Shown piece by piece: positions 1-12,300 of a stretch of 64,000 nucleotides of DNA. Source of the stretch: Stichopus chloronotus (Eukaryota; Echinodermata; Holothuroidea; Aspidochirotida; Stichopodidae); contig CM037842.1 of NCBI GenBank assembly GCA_021234535.1, positions 29,480,189 to 29,544,188 of the forward strand, given 5' to 3'. The notes under the pieces were generated by a model, which was given only the letters and a program-made list of their open reading frames with translations, was not told the origin of the DNA and ran no database searches. Both the position numbers and the translations under genes were made by a program. Positions within the stretch are counted from its first letter, which is position 1, and each line of letters starts with the position of its first letter.

Positions 1-3000
1 AATATTTGCAAGGTATGGCAAAGTGTCCCAACAATTTTGTCCAAGATGATAGGTTCAGTATATACATAACTTTTTCTGCAAACAGTGCAAGTTCACACAT
101 GTATGTATTCATTGACAAATGATTACAAAGGTTACGATTTCATTTAAGCCAAAATACCAAGAAACCGAAAACCAATTGTAATAATTTTGTTTGCAAACTT
201 ATTTGGAGTATTTCCAACTATTAAATCCTTTTCTCTTGTTTGGTGGCTGTGCATTTACATTTAGAACAACATTAAGACCAATGGGCCCTACATGCACTCT
301 ATGTGGAGCACCACCATTAGTTGGCACTCAGTGTGCTAGTAAATTATTGGCTGTACAGACGTACCCCACAGATGACACACTTGTGTAATCCACTTGTACC
401 CAACCTTGAAATAGGGATCTGCAATTTCTCAGTTTTTAAGAAAAATCAATGTATGAAAACAGAAAAAATGTGGTCACAACCTACCATAACAAGTGCTTAT
501 GGAAGTGATGGATTGTAAAGTCGATTTTACTTTTATGAATGTCATTTCCATCGGTTGTCTATCCTTTAGCCTACTGCTTGTAAGTAGCCCCAGAACATGG
601 CTGTGTGCTCCGTTGCATGCCGCCAAAAGTGCTTTGCACTCTGCTTGAAGTGGGACATGTATGTAACGCATAGTCTGTTAATTTCAAGGCTAAGACTGGC
701 CTTCGTTCTCCCAGTCTCCCTGTCTGCTGCATTTTTGTTGACCCGCAGTAACACTGAGAAACCAAAACATTAAACGTCACCGCCAAATGACACTAAACGA
801 AAGCATAAACAAAACAGCGTGTTCATAAGCAACTCCTGAGCACAATACTGTAGCAGCAGCTGTCTTCCAGAGTACATTTTTTGGCTATGCCATGCTTGGA
901 TGTAGAACAGTCATACCAAGGAGTCCATACAGGTGGCGTTCATGTGTTGGATTACTGTAGACATGCACCCGCTTGTACATGTAAACGTTTCACAATCTGT
1001 TGTCGACATCATAATGTTACACTAGTGACATGATGATTGACGCAGAATTCAGGCATTTCGAGAATGAAAAATGTACACGTTCAAATTATACAGTGAATAA
1101 CCAATTACTTCCACTTTGCCTGCTTTATTAAGTTCCACATATGGTTAGAAATGTTCCATGTAAATGACATGTATGGTAATGGTCTAGTATACTAATAAAA
1201 TGGGATGAAGAATATGTCTCATGACATGCCCTTAGTTTGCAATTTGTTTATGGAATGCTATCATGCCCATAAAGATAAAAAGATGCAATTTGGATTGCTT
1301 TGATCTAAAATGTTTCTACTTGTTAGAACTGCATTCACTCAATTGGCAGCTGCAATGAAAAAAAAATTGTAAGACCTGTGTAGGAAAAAAAGTATGAAGA
1401 TAGCCCCAAAGATCTGCTTTCTAGTCATTGGTTGGTGCAGAGTGCAATTTTCATTTGATGTGGAGACCTTATAGTGTACAGACCCTACTAGCATACAGAG
1501 TGTAATGTCATACATCAGATATCAAAGACCCAATACTAATGTACAGATTCCAGTATCATACAGACCCCAGTATTGCAGACTCAATAACATACAGACACCA
1601 GTAGCATGCAGACCACAATATAATGTGCTGACTGCAATATAGCATGCAGACCGCAATATCATTAGTAATGTGCAGACCACAATGTAGCATGATGCAGACC
1701 ACAATATCATTAGTAATGTGCAGACCACAACATAGAATGCAGACCGCAATATCATTAGTAATGTGCAGACCACAATATAGCATGCAGACCGCAATATCAT
1801 TAGTAATGTGCAGACCACAATATAGCATGCAGACCGCAATATCATTAGTAATGTGCAGACCACAATAAACTGTAGCATGCAGATAGCGGACATAAGTATA
1901 GAATATATCACTCAATTGTAGAGAGTTATAGTACAGTATTTAGATTGTGAAAGAATGTTGAAATATAACAAGGGAGCTGCCACTGTAACTGACTACACAC
2001 TCAATTGAACACCTGAATTGTATACAGAACAGGAGCATAAAATTCAGACAGTAAATATGCATAATCTCGAGAGTGTAAACTGTGTGGGTTCAAACTTTTA
2101 TCAAAACCTTTATCAACTGTAGTAGAGTTCAGTCAGTACAAGCAAATAAGTAAAATTTATGTACCAAATGAGAGGGTAGGAAATAGTTTCAGCAATATTA
2201 CAAGTCAACAAGTAGTATGGAACAAAATACAGCAATCAGCAATTAGAAGTTTTGGCAAACAAGTTTGTAAGCAACTGTGGAACTATGATTAATTCAGTCA
2301 CTTTTTTTTATGTTAGTAAAATTAAATAAGTTTAAAAAACATGAATTTGAGTGGACTGATGATTGGTAACGTTGATCTAATCTACCCCGAATAAGGTGTA
2401 TTAAAGTTGACGGAATGTGTCAGGCTTGTGTGAAATAGTGAGTGTCCAAAGCATAGTTGGCAGCCTCATCAACAGTTTTTGGTTTCAATGACAATCGCAA
2501 CTTTTGTAATCATGCGTATGTGTGTGTGCATGTACGCGTGTGTGCGGGTGAGTGCACACTGTGTTAGGTCAAAGTTGCGTATGTGAGTGCACTTAATAGG
2601 CACAGTGACTGCGTTAATAGGTAACCAGTCGCGAGAGCGAGAGCCTCACATGTTCTTCCTCTTTTGTGAGGGGGGAGGGGAAGGGGGATTTGTCCCCCTT
2701 CCCAAAAGAAGTTGGGTAAACCCCCCTTGTCATACTCAACAAAAATAAAAAAAACTGTCAACATCTTGGTTTCTCACTTAAGAAGAGGACACTTTTGCAG
2801 TAATTTTGAAATTATGTCAATAAGTGGTTTTGAAGACCCTTCAAATTGCACCTCATAGGGCCATTGATGCAAGATTTGGTCCCCTGAAACCCACTTGTAG
2901 TAACTTTAGCCAAGGATAGCATCGCTTTGGACTTGGGATTTAGGAGAAGTAAATCCCCCCCCCCCCCCCTTTTTGTGTTTCTGGCGGAATCCCTGTTATT

Positions 3001-5690
3001 GCACTTCACTTTATAATAAAGAAAGGTTATGTACCTAAACATGCGCATGCCCATATGTATGTGTGTATGTACAATACTGATTTGTCTCAACTGCCGTTGA
3101 AAATTTTTTGTTGAATGAGAACTTCATTTAAATGTATTTTAAAAAGCAACTAAAAATGATAAACTTCATGAATGAATGATAACCTTCATTGACAAAATTT
3201 CCACCACAGAGTCGTGTTTGTCAACAAAATCTCTAGGAATGTTTAATGATGCTTATCAATACCAAACCGCAAACTTTTGTAAAGCAAACATCATTTCGCT
3301 GAAACTGCAGTTGCCACACAGTGATTTCTCACATTTCTACTGTATACTTAATGCTATCTAAAAAGGTCGATTGTACGCTATGCTTGCAATGTGAGTGAAA
3401 GACACCAATGTGACTGCAGGAAAACCAATTAAATAAACAAAGAAAAAATGGTTTCTCGCTCCAACTTTTCAAAAACATAAAAGTTATAAGTGCAGGCCTT
3501 TCTTTATTCACAAGGGAACCCTTATTTCCTGTTCCCATTCACTTTGATCAATGGGTGCTAATTTTGCAAACACATCTCTATAGACTTACAGTGATGATTT
3601 CTGCAGTTGGGAGAAGATATTTTCATTTACAAACCACTATTGATAAAAAAAGAAAACATGTGGGTGGGTCAGGAAAAGAAACTGCTTTTAGGCCTAATAC
3701 AACAAATGACGGAATAGAGATAAATGCACCAAAGCAGACAATGTCAGAGAAAATAATTAAATTTTCACAGTATTTTGTTGGTTCTTATGACCAAGCTCCT
3801 AGACACGGGACCCCTTGACTTGTAAATTAAATTTGAAACAGGTTTTTCTCATGAAACATCACCCAAGACTGCCACAGTCATTAGATAAAATCTTGGGTTT
3901 ATATGACTCTATATCACCCGATCGGCGATACCCATATCATTTCATAACTGCAGACAGTCAAATAGCCATATGTCATAATGTTGTTCAAACAGTGGCATGC
4001 ACCGCACAGGGCACAGATACAATGAGGTGGCATTCAGTTTGTGTTGACTTCTGATTTTGTTGACAAATTTGATAATACTTCATTCCTTTTACTGTTTAGT
4101 CCAGCCAGGGAGACAATGAAATGTATAAATGACTGCCATTTGTCTAAATATGTATACGTAATCACCAAAATGGTGACGTTTACCCAAATTGGTGTTGTTG
4201 TTAATCCATCACCATGATAATCCCTCTCCCTCATCTGTTTTCAAAATTTGAAAGTAAGTAAAAAGTCTTTTAGTATATATCGACCTCCATCTCCAGGCCT
4301 TTATGGTTGGTGGTTTTCTTTTCCTATCCATCCATTCTACCCATTTTGCCTTACAAAAGTCTGACTGCTACACAGATAAGGAGGTAGGAGAGGAGCATAC
4401 AAAAATTTACATAAAAATATCTCTAAATTGCCAAAAATTGCCCTTCACACTTCTTTTCTCAATCTTTTGTCTTTTGATCTATTTTCTTTTTCTGTGAAAT
4501 GCTGAAAAGGACAGAAAAGCTTAGAAGGGTGTCAATGATGCATTTGAGTTGGGGGGGGGGGGACAGAATAACTGTACAGTAGCTCTGCAACTGAGCTGGA
4601 ATTAGTGCTTGTTTATTGGTATATATGAAGAAAGGGTGTTGATTACCTCAAAACAGTCAATGACAGTTAGAACTTTGGAGAGTCCCAAAAGCCTATGATT
4701 ATTCACATTCCCTGTATGATTCTCAGTCTGATTTTAAACAAGTTTGCATTGTCAAATGTGCAAGTAGGCTGTATAGATCAGTGTGTAAAAACAAAGAAAA
4801 AAAAATAATAACAGGAGGTATCAAAAAATCTTTTAGACAGAGTTTAAAGTTTTTTAATGGCAAATGGTTATCACAGCACATGTCAAGAAAGGCTGGCATG
4901 TACACTCTGTAGCGCTGGTTGAACTTTGCTGTTAGGCTAGTATACCTACTGTGAACAGTGTGCTTATGACAGAGACCATTCAAAATGATCGTTTGCCATT
5001 ATCGTAATAAGGGTATCTAAACCTACTGTAACGGTTCTGGGATCTGTGTAGATCTTCACTGAGGTAAAGACCGAGTTAATATTTTTTTTTGTTTTTCAGT
5101 AAACACCATACCTTGCAAGACAGACAACAGCTTCAACCTATAATCTAAGCAGTGACTTAGCTGTCTTGGCTGTGGGCCAGGCAAAAAAGCATGCTTAATT
5201 TATGCATGATATCTTCTGAAACGAACTTTGCATGCTAAGCACCTTGTGTTGCAAAATGGTGGCAACATATTTTGCATAAGGAAGCACAGTATACTTTGCT
5301 ACTTCTAATTTTGCATTTTAATTAGAAAAACATGGAGTACTTGCACTTTTTATGATAATGTGTGAAAAAACAACAAGGATCAAACTGGGAAAACCTTGTG
5401 AACGTGATATCTCAAGAGGGGAAGCTTGGAAAGATTTCATGAATAGTACATAGGTGTATCACATTGAGTTAAAGAACCTTGTTGTTTTGGGTAGACGTCA
5501 AAGGTCATTTGCGGTCAGCAGGTGTGAAGCTGTGAAAACCTTGTAGACATGATATCTAATTAAGAAGGGAAGCTTGAAGCTATGATCTCATATGCTATGT
5601 GTAGGTGTTGCATCACTGTAACTGTAATATGCAGTTGTGCATGTTGAGACATGACTGATGCATATCAGTCATGCAAATATCAGATTCATA
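1..5690. other. No gene recognised except the minisatellite
   Basis: AT-rich sequence without exon-like ORFs. Holds the 45-bp minisatellite, a (TG)n run near 2515-2560, a C15 run at 2955-2969, a G12 run at 4551-4562 and one partial ~142-bp repeat copy at 5370-5620. I looked for the missing N-terminal NIT2 exons (LPECFNSPYG, KIPGES) and did not find them. Confidence 0.6.
1476..1870. repeat. 45-bp minisatellite (GCAGACCRCAATAT)
   Basis: The core array at 1640-1867 repeats a 45-bp unit made of two related halves, GCAGACCGCAATATCATTAG and GCAGACCACAATATAGCAT. Upstream from about 1476 the CAGACC/CAGTA motif becomes degenerate. Because 45 is a multiple of three, stop-free frames arise on both strands; they are not genes. 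Confidence 0.9.
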
Positions 5691-5696
5691 AAAATT

Positions 5697-8279
5697 AAGG
5701 TTGGGCGGTACCAGGAAAATCAGTACCCGTATTCACAGCACATCAGTACCGGGAATACGCAAAGTACCGGGATTGACCACGTGTTCAACGTGCTAAAAAC
5801 AAAATGGCGAGGTAAAAGGTATTTTTTGTTCAGCTTCAGCAGGGTTTGAGAGCAGTACTGTAAATAGCAACTAGATCGGCCACCAACTCTTTGCCGATGC
5901 GATGATGTGTCAACCTACCCAGTCGCCATTTGCGGCCTAGAAATTCTTAAGTCAGGTGATCTGATTACTGTGCGTTACTTACAAATTATTTTGTGACACA
6001 AAAAACGTTGAAACCTTGTCTTGTTTTGTTCTACTTTCTCCAGAAATACAAATTCGCTTTCATTGCCGCTTGTATACACAAACAATGTGACTTGATATGA
6101 TACAAGCAGACAGCTGTATGTGCATTGTATAGTGCTTTTGTTTGAGGCGAGCGAGTCACTGTACTATTTCAACGGAAAATTTCACCTGTTGATCGCCTCC
6201 TCAGGTCCAAGCTGAGCAAGCTGTCTATGCCCCGCCCTAAAGACCTCAGTGTCAAATGACTGACAGCCTTGAAATATGAGATGTTGTGTACAAGTTTGTA
6301 GATCGATTCGTAGACTTCACTTACCACAATTTTCGACAGCCAATCGTGCATTTAAAATGGTAGCGGCAGGCAGGACTTACGTTCATAATTAGATGCAAGG
6401 CAGGGACGTTGCTTATAATCATGTCTCACAGAAATTCCCAGTGCAGCTTATGCACTGATGTGAATGAAATTTTCATTATTAATGGCGTCAATTCAGTAAT
6501 GTAAAAATGTCCCTGTTTGTCACAATTCATAGCATAATTAGTGGGGGAAACCTTCTCTTCCTGCCTATTGCTGTTGTCAGTGTTGCCAGTTTGGCATTCT
6601 AAAGCCAAAACAGGCAAATTTGGTTTATGTTTTACCTTTGTGGGCCAGTAAAAATTAAAAGTGCACGCATTTTGGCGCTTTTGGGGGCAAATTTGAAATA
6701 ACTGTAAAACACCTGCCTTATCGTGAAATTTAAAGAATTTTTTTTCTCGATTTAGCAGTCACCCAAGTGGGACGTTAAAGGGTTTTACAATTTACTCTCC
6801 ACTTGTAGCAGCATAGATTGAGTATGTAATGATGTACAGTATATCATCCTGCAGTGTGTTGAAAACATCGATAAGTGTTACACTGTACAAAGAGACATGG
6901 TCAGGGTCAAGTTTTCTCAGGTAGGAGCTGATTTTGCTTTGCGTTTTTTCATGTGATTTGGCCAGAATTTTGGCGGGTTACCCCACAACCTGGCAACCTT
7001 GATTATTGTCACTATTAGCCCATCAACTGAGTAATGAATGAAACTGGATTACATTGGATAGCTGTAGCAGCAGGAAAACCTAAAAAAGTTACAGTATGCC
7101 AAAGTCTAAGGAAGCAGTTAAAGTTAATATTTTAAAACACAAAATTGCTCATAACTCAAAATAGGTGGAGATACCGACTTTTTTATTTAGTTGTGGAAAT
7201 TTCAAAAAGTATTTTGAGTTTGATCTGTCTAGTCTATGCAATTTCTGTGTTAATTGGAGTTAATCCGACAGATTTATGATGATGTGTACTAGTTCCACAA
7301 AATTCTCTGACAACACATTTCTGATGTAAAATTTTTGGCTGGGATTGTCCTAAGTGGTTCATCGGGGTTAGTATGATAATTAACATGGTTTAATGTAGAC
7401 CGATCAGCAGCAGTTCATATACATAAATGTCACCAACATTGAGCTCAAATACTAGACAGGGCAATTTTCAAACATTTCAAACTTTTTTTTTTGTTTCCTT
7501 TTTTTTTCATTAGAGGGAATTCCCATTAGCTAGTCTTCCCTGACCTGCCAGTAGCAGGTCGGGGAAGACAGATTTTCTGTTCCAGTGAATGCACCGATTA
7601 GTTTGTTACCTCTCCTTGGCCATGGTCATTCTCTGTGCAAACACACTGATCAGATAAGAGGCACACATTTCAAAACTGCTGGACAGTATCACATGCTTGG
7701 ATGTTTCTCAACAATAAGGCTATTACAGCGCAGCCTCTGAGTCCACATACCTTGTGGTTGACTATTTATTTACCCATGGATAAACTCTGCTGCACTTTTT
7801 TTAAAAGTAGCTAATGTGACATTCCTCTCATGTTTTAATTTCCAAGTAACCTGATTTCCGTAAAGTTAGGCCCACGAAGCATGTTTGAGCATCTATAGCC
7901 TACATACAATAGTAAATATCATTATATGTATCCCCAGTAGCAACTCGTAGTCAAGATCCCTCTCAAGGTCATACAAAATGTCTTGAATAAAAAGAAGGGT
8001 GGCTGCAGAAAAAACAGTTTATCTTTGTTGTTTTTGTTTTTGTTGCTTCATCATTGCTATCAATAGATAGTTTTTGGTCCATTTTGATATTGATATGTAC
8101 TTTTGAAGAAAACAAATTTTTGTTGATTTGTTGGAGGCGGTGACCGGTACCACCGCCACCAGGAATTATCCTCGGTATTGCGAAGTATTCAAAAGTACTG
8201 GTACTCGCAGAATATTTTTTTTGCTCTGGTACTGCAAATACCGGTGCTCAATTGGATACCTGGATACCGCCAAACCCTA
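5697..8279. mobile_element. Decayed hAT-like transposon, non-coding (2.6 kb)
   Basis: The left end AAGGTTGGGCGGTACCAGG and the inverse of the right end, AGGGTTTGGCGGTATCCAGG, form terminal inverted repeats of a type common in hAT elements. Several GTACCGG/CCGGTAC motifs cluster just inside both ends. The flanks TAAAAATT and ATAAAATT are a near-match to an 8-bp target duplication. No transposase ORF is visible inside, so it is non-autonomous or degraded. The internal 2.2 kb is unrecognised. Superfamily assignment rests on the ends only. Confidence 0.6.
7533..7569. other. 16-bp stem hairpin inside hAT-like element
   Basis: GTCTTCCCTGACCTGC pairs with GCAGGTCGGGGAAGAC over 16 positions with one G-T wobble and a 5-base loop. 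Too short for a usual microRNA precursor. It lies in the hAT-like element interior. Confidence 0.7.
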
Positions 8280-8479
8280 ATAAAATTCCTCATAATGAAA
8301 TCATCGAAATCACAATGCATTTGTGCATTCTGGTTTTGTTGTAGAGGTAGGAGGGTGAATATTTGGGTCAACAGGGGTCAGATTGTGGAAACCTTGCTAG
8401 CAATATCGCAATAAAGGGATCTCAAATTTCTACCAATGTAACAATATCTAAAATGTAAGCATTACAGATCTTGTATTCA

Positions 8480-8720
8480 GAATGTGCATAACACAGAGCA
8501 CAACAGACCTGCCATTTTGGTTCCTGCCAGAGCAATTCCCCTCCCTCCCTTTGGACAGTTTCCTCCAGACAATTCCCCTATCCTTTTCCTTAACTCTATA
8601 CCTTTTCCTAAAGGGCATTGTTTGGGGGAAGTTGTCCAGTATGGAATTCTGCAGGATAGCAATTGTTCAGGTGGAAATTGTCCAGGGAGGTTGTCCAAGA
8701 GGGCTTCTCTGTGAACTTGG
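8480..8720. repeat. GGAATTGTCC-type short repeat cluster, inverted
   Basis: A ~20-bp degenerate motif (GGAAATTGTCCAGGGAGG / its inverse CCTCCAGACAATTCCCC) occurs repeatedly. The first half (8520-8575) is in the inverse orientation to the second (8625-8705), so the block can fold back. The same motif forms a direct cluster at about 14510-14640. Confidence 0.6.
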
Positions 8721-9295
8721 AAATTATTTGAGATAGAGTTGTCTGGTCATGGTCATTTTCGGTTGAATCAAAGACCATAATTGTGGTCAAATTGTGTAAA
8801 TGTGTATACGGCATGATATCACAAATGATCTCCTACAGTATATGTCATAGCTGGTGTAGTAGTGTACCAAAGTGAATGAAAAAGTATTTTGTCAATCCCA
8901 GTTGGTTCAGTTGGTCAGTTTGTTAAAATAATGTACACATGGAATCTCATTGTACAGGTTGAGCATACAGTGTAAATGTGTGCATGTTGATTTATACATT
9001 CCTATCAGTCATCATTTTGCAGTGGCTAGTTTGCAGATGTCATTGTGTACATAGTGGGTGTTACATTTCCATTTAGGACCAGATAAAGGATGTTCTAGCT
9101 GCGTAAACATTACAAAAACCCAACCTGTTACATGTACTCACAATAATTCATATTCATAAAAAAAAATGACTAATGAAATCATAAAAACCAGAAAATATTT
9201 GTCCATTTTGGTTGCCCTCCTCTCTTGTTCTCATGCATAGGTTCTGTCTTAGTTCCTTTTCTTTTTTTTATTGCTCTATGTATTCTCTCATTTAG

Positions 9296-9384
9296 GTTCT
9301 ATTCCAGAGAAAGAAGATGGGAAATACTTCAACACTGCTACTGTGTTTGACCCAGATGGGATTATGATAGCAAAGCACAGAAAG
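9296..9384 (+). CDS. NIT2: NIT2 exon a: GSIPE segment to catalytic lysine
   Basis: The exon follows a pyrimidine-rich acceptor (ctctcatttag) and ends before gtgggag. It enters in phase 1 (a glycine codon split with the missing upstream exon) and encodes 29 complete codons beginning [17 protein letters not shown] and ending IMIAKHRK. The final lysine corresponds to the catalytic Lys112 of human NIT2, in the family motif K-(Y/H)-R-K followed by (I/M)HLFDID. The exon ends exactly on a codon boundary. No upstream exon carrying the LPECFNSPYG glutamate motif could be seen in 1-9295. Confidence 0.93.
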
Positions 9385-12300
9385 GTGGGAGAGTATATAA
9401 GTCTGTATGAACTTGTTTGATTTAATATGACAGTTTTCATGGCAAGGCACTTTCCTTGGCAAGACTAATACCAAAACTAGCTTCTGGAGAAAAAAAAACA
9501 AAAAACGTCTACAGTTCTTAGGGTAGGACTCATATGTAGACCTTGCAAGTGCCAGATATATCATGCATGTGCAGCAGTACCACACTTTTCATTTTGGTTG
9601 GACATTTGAAATCTTATTCAGTATCTGGGATCTTAAATTACAAAGGTCTTTTACTGTAGGAAACTTGCCATCAATTTCTATCACTAGATAAACAATCTTT
9701 CCCATCCTAATTTTAAATCATCCAAACAAGGGAGAGGACTGTGCTTATATTGGACCAGGCTACCATAGTTTTTTTGTATGTATTGTACATGCATTCATGA
9801 TTTTGATGATGATGCAGCTTAACAGATGATGATACAGCTGAATGAATGATGATGCCTCTGAATGGATGATGATGCAACTGAGTGGAAGATGATACAGGTG
9901 AACAGATGATGAAGCAGCTCAACAGATGATAATGAAGCTGAATGACTTAAGTTGTCCTTTTCATTTTTGAGAAAAGACTTCAACTGCTGCACATTATGAA
10001 TCAGTGACTCTATCATACACTTTGGTACTAATAATGAGATATTCTACTGACAAAACACCCCATAAATGGTAATCTATAGTTTTTGCTTTTTTGTGGTAAG
10101 CTTTAAATATAATGTAGTTCTTGCTTTATGGTGGTATCATTGCTTTATGTGGGTAAACTTTCAACATAATGTAAGTCTTCTTTTATGATGTTAAGCTTGC
10201 AATATAACTAATTTTTGCTTTATGTTGATAAGCTTTTATATAATATATAATTCCTGCTTTACAGTGAAAAGCTTCAAATAGAATACATTTCTTGCTTTAT
10301 GGTGGTAAGTTTCAAATAGAATGTAATTCTTGCTCTATGGTAGTAAGCATCAATGCAATTCTTGCTTTTTGGTTGTAAGTTTAAATGTAAGATCATTTTT
10401 GCTCTATGGTTGTTAGCTTTGAATGTGGTGCAATTCTTACTTTGTGGTGCTTAACTTTAATGTAATATAATGCTTGCTTTGGGTTGCTTAACTTTTAAAG
10501 TAATATAATTCTTACTTTATGATGGTAAGCTTTAAGTGTAATTTAATTCTTGCTCTTTGGTGGTAAGCACAATGTAACTCTTGCTCTATGGTGCATTGGT
10601 ACACTTTAGATGTGATATACTTCTTGCTTTATGGTGGTAAGTTTTCAATGTTGCTGTAATTCTCGTTAATCATGTGGCAAACTTCACCGATACCAGCAGT
10701 ACGTGAAATTTCCACCGACCAGTGTCTGCTCACCCAGACAGCATCTGCTTTGATCTTATCAACTTAATCTTTAATCCACCTCACAGCTATGACCCACTCA
10801 TCTATGAATAAAAGGCATGTGTGAAGTTCTAGTCATTTGTTGAAGTTTGTTGTGTCCAGTCTGAATTTGACTAATAATTCACAGCAAGACAGTTTTCTGT
10901 TTGCACTGTTGGCTGAACGTATAATTTATGAAAGGGTTATACACCCTGTGTATTAGTTGAGTAATTATCATCTACCATATACTTAATTAAGCTTGATGGG
11001 CAAACTCAGAGATGTCAGCAAAAGGAGTATCTGTGCTGAATGCATCACGTAGTGGAAAGCTTTAGAGTTCCACGCTCTCAAAGAGTAAGGGTGCTCTCTG
11101 CTTCAATTCCTTGGATGATTCACTCGAAATGCCTGGCACATCTAACGCACAAAATGTATCTATGACATATGGATATTAATAACATGTCATAGATATGGAG
11201 TACGTTTTGTATGCAAGGTTTACCAGGCTTTTGACCAGATCCTCCCGAAAATTGAAGCTGACACAGCCCTCACTGAGGAAGTGCATGGACCTTTAAGTAT
11301 AATGCAATATTTGCTCCAGTAATGTAATTATTGCTCTAAGGCCATCACTTTAATTGTCACAAAGTAAGAAATCAATGACTATGCCCTACACTGTGGCACA
11401 AATCAATGGCTCTGCCATACACTTTGGCACTAATGATAAAATATCCTGCCGACAAAATACTGTAACTATGTAATGCAATTCTTGCTTTAGCTTTTATGTA
11501 ATGTAATTCTTGCTCAGTGGTGGTTATAGCTTTAAATGTAATATAATTCTTGCTTTTATGGTGCTTGACTTTAAATTTAAATGTAGTTTTTACTTCATGG
11601 TGGTAAGTTTTGATTGTAATGAAATCTTTGATTTAGCTTTAATGTAATGTAATTCTTGCTTTATGGTGGTTAATCACTAAATGTAATGTGATTCTCACTG
11701 AAGGGTAACTGTATTTCCTTTTTGTTTTGGTAATTAAGATTTTTGTCATGGAACTTTGCAGATTATCAAAGAAATCAAGCAACAAATCAAGGTCAGACAT
11801 CTTCGCATATCTTTATTTTTACATACAGTCAAAGCAACAAGTAACATAATAATAGGTGATGCCATTGACCCTTGTAATCTCTTGTTGGGCCATGCTAATT
11901 CTCACTGTGGGAGAGATGTATTGACTCATCATGTAACTAGTAAACATATCTAATCTATGATGATGTTGGATTTGAAGTAATCTCTTGTAGGTTCTTCATG
12001 CTAACATGTATTTTCAGAAAAACACATTGACTCATTATAATGCATGTCTAATCTATGTACATAGCAGATGAAGCTATTGTAATCTCTTGGAGGGCCTAAC
12101 TGTCTAGCAAACTTGAAGAGTAACTTATTATTAGTAGAAGTAGCATATCTATAATAGAAGGTGCTATTGGTTCATTTTCAATCTCCTGGAGGGCATGCAT
12201 GACTTAGGAGTTAAAATTCCAACATCTTAGGCACACCGACAGTATACTTGATGTCAATTATTGACGGATGTAAAATCACTACCCTGCATTCATGGCTGTA

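Noticed and set aside
1522..1915. Minus-strand ORFs of 119-129 codons with 15-residue repeats (ILRSACYIVVCTLLM)
   Set aside because: They read a 45-bp minisatellite; the plus strand is equally open, and no start, splice or composition signal supports coding.
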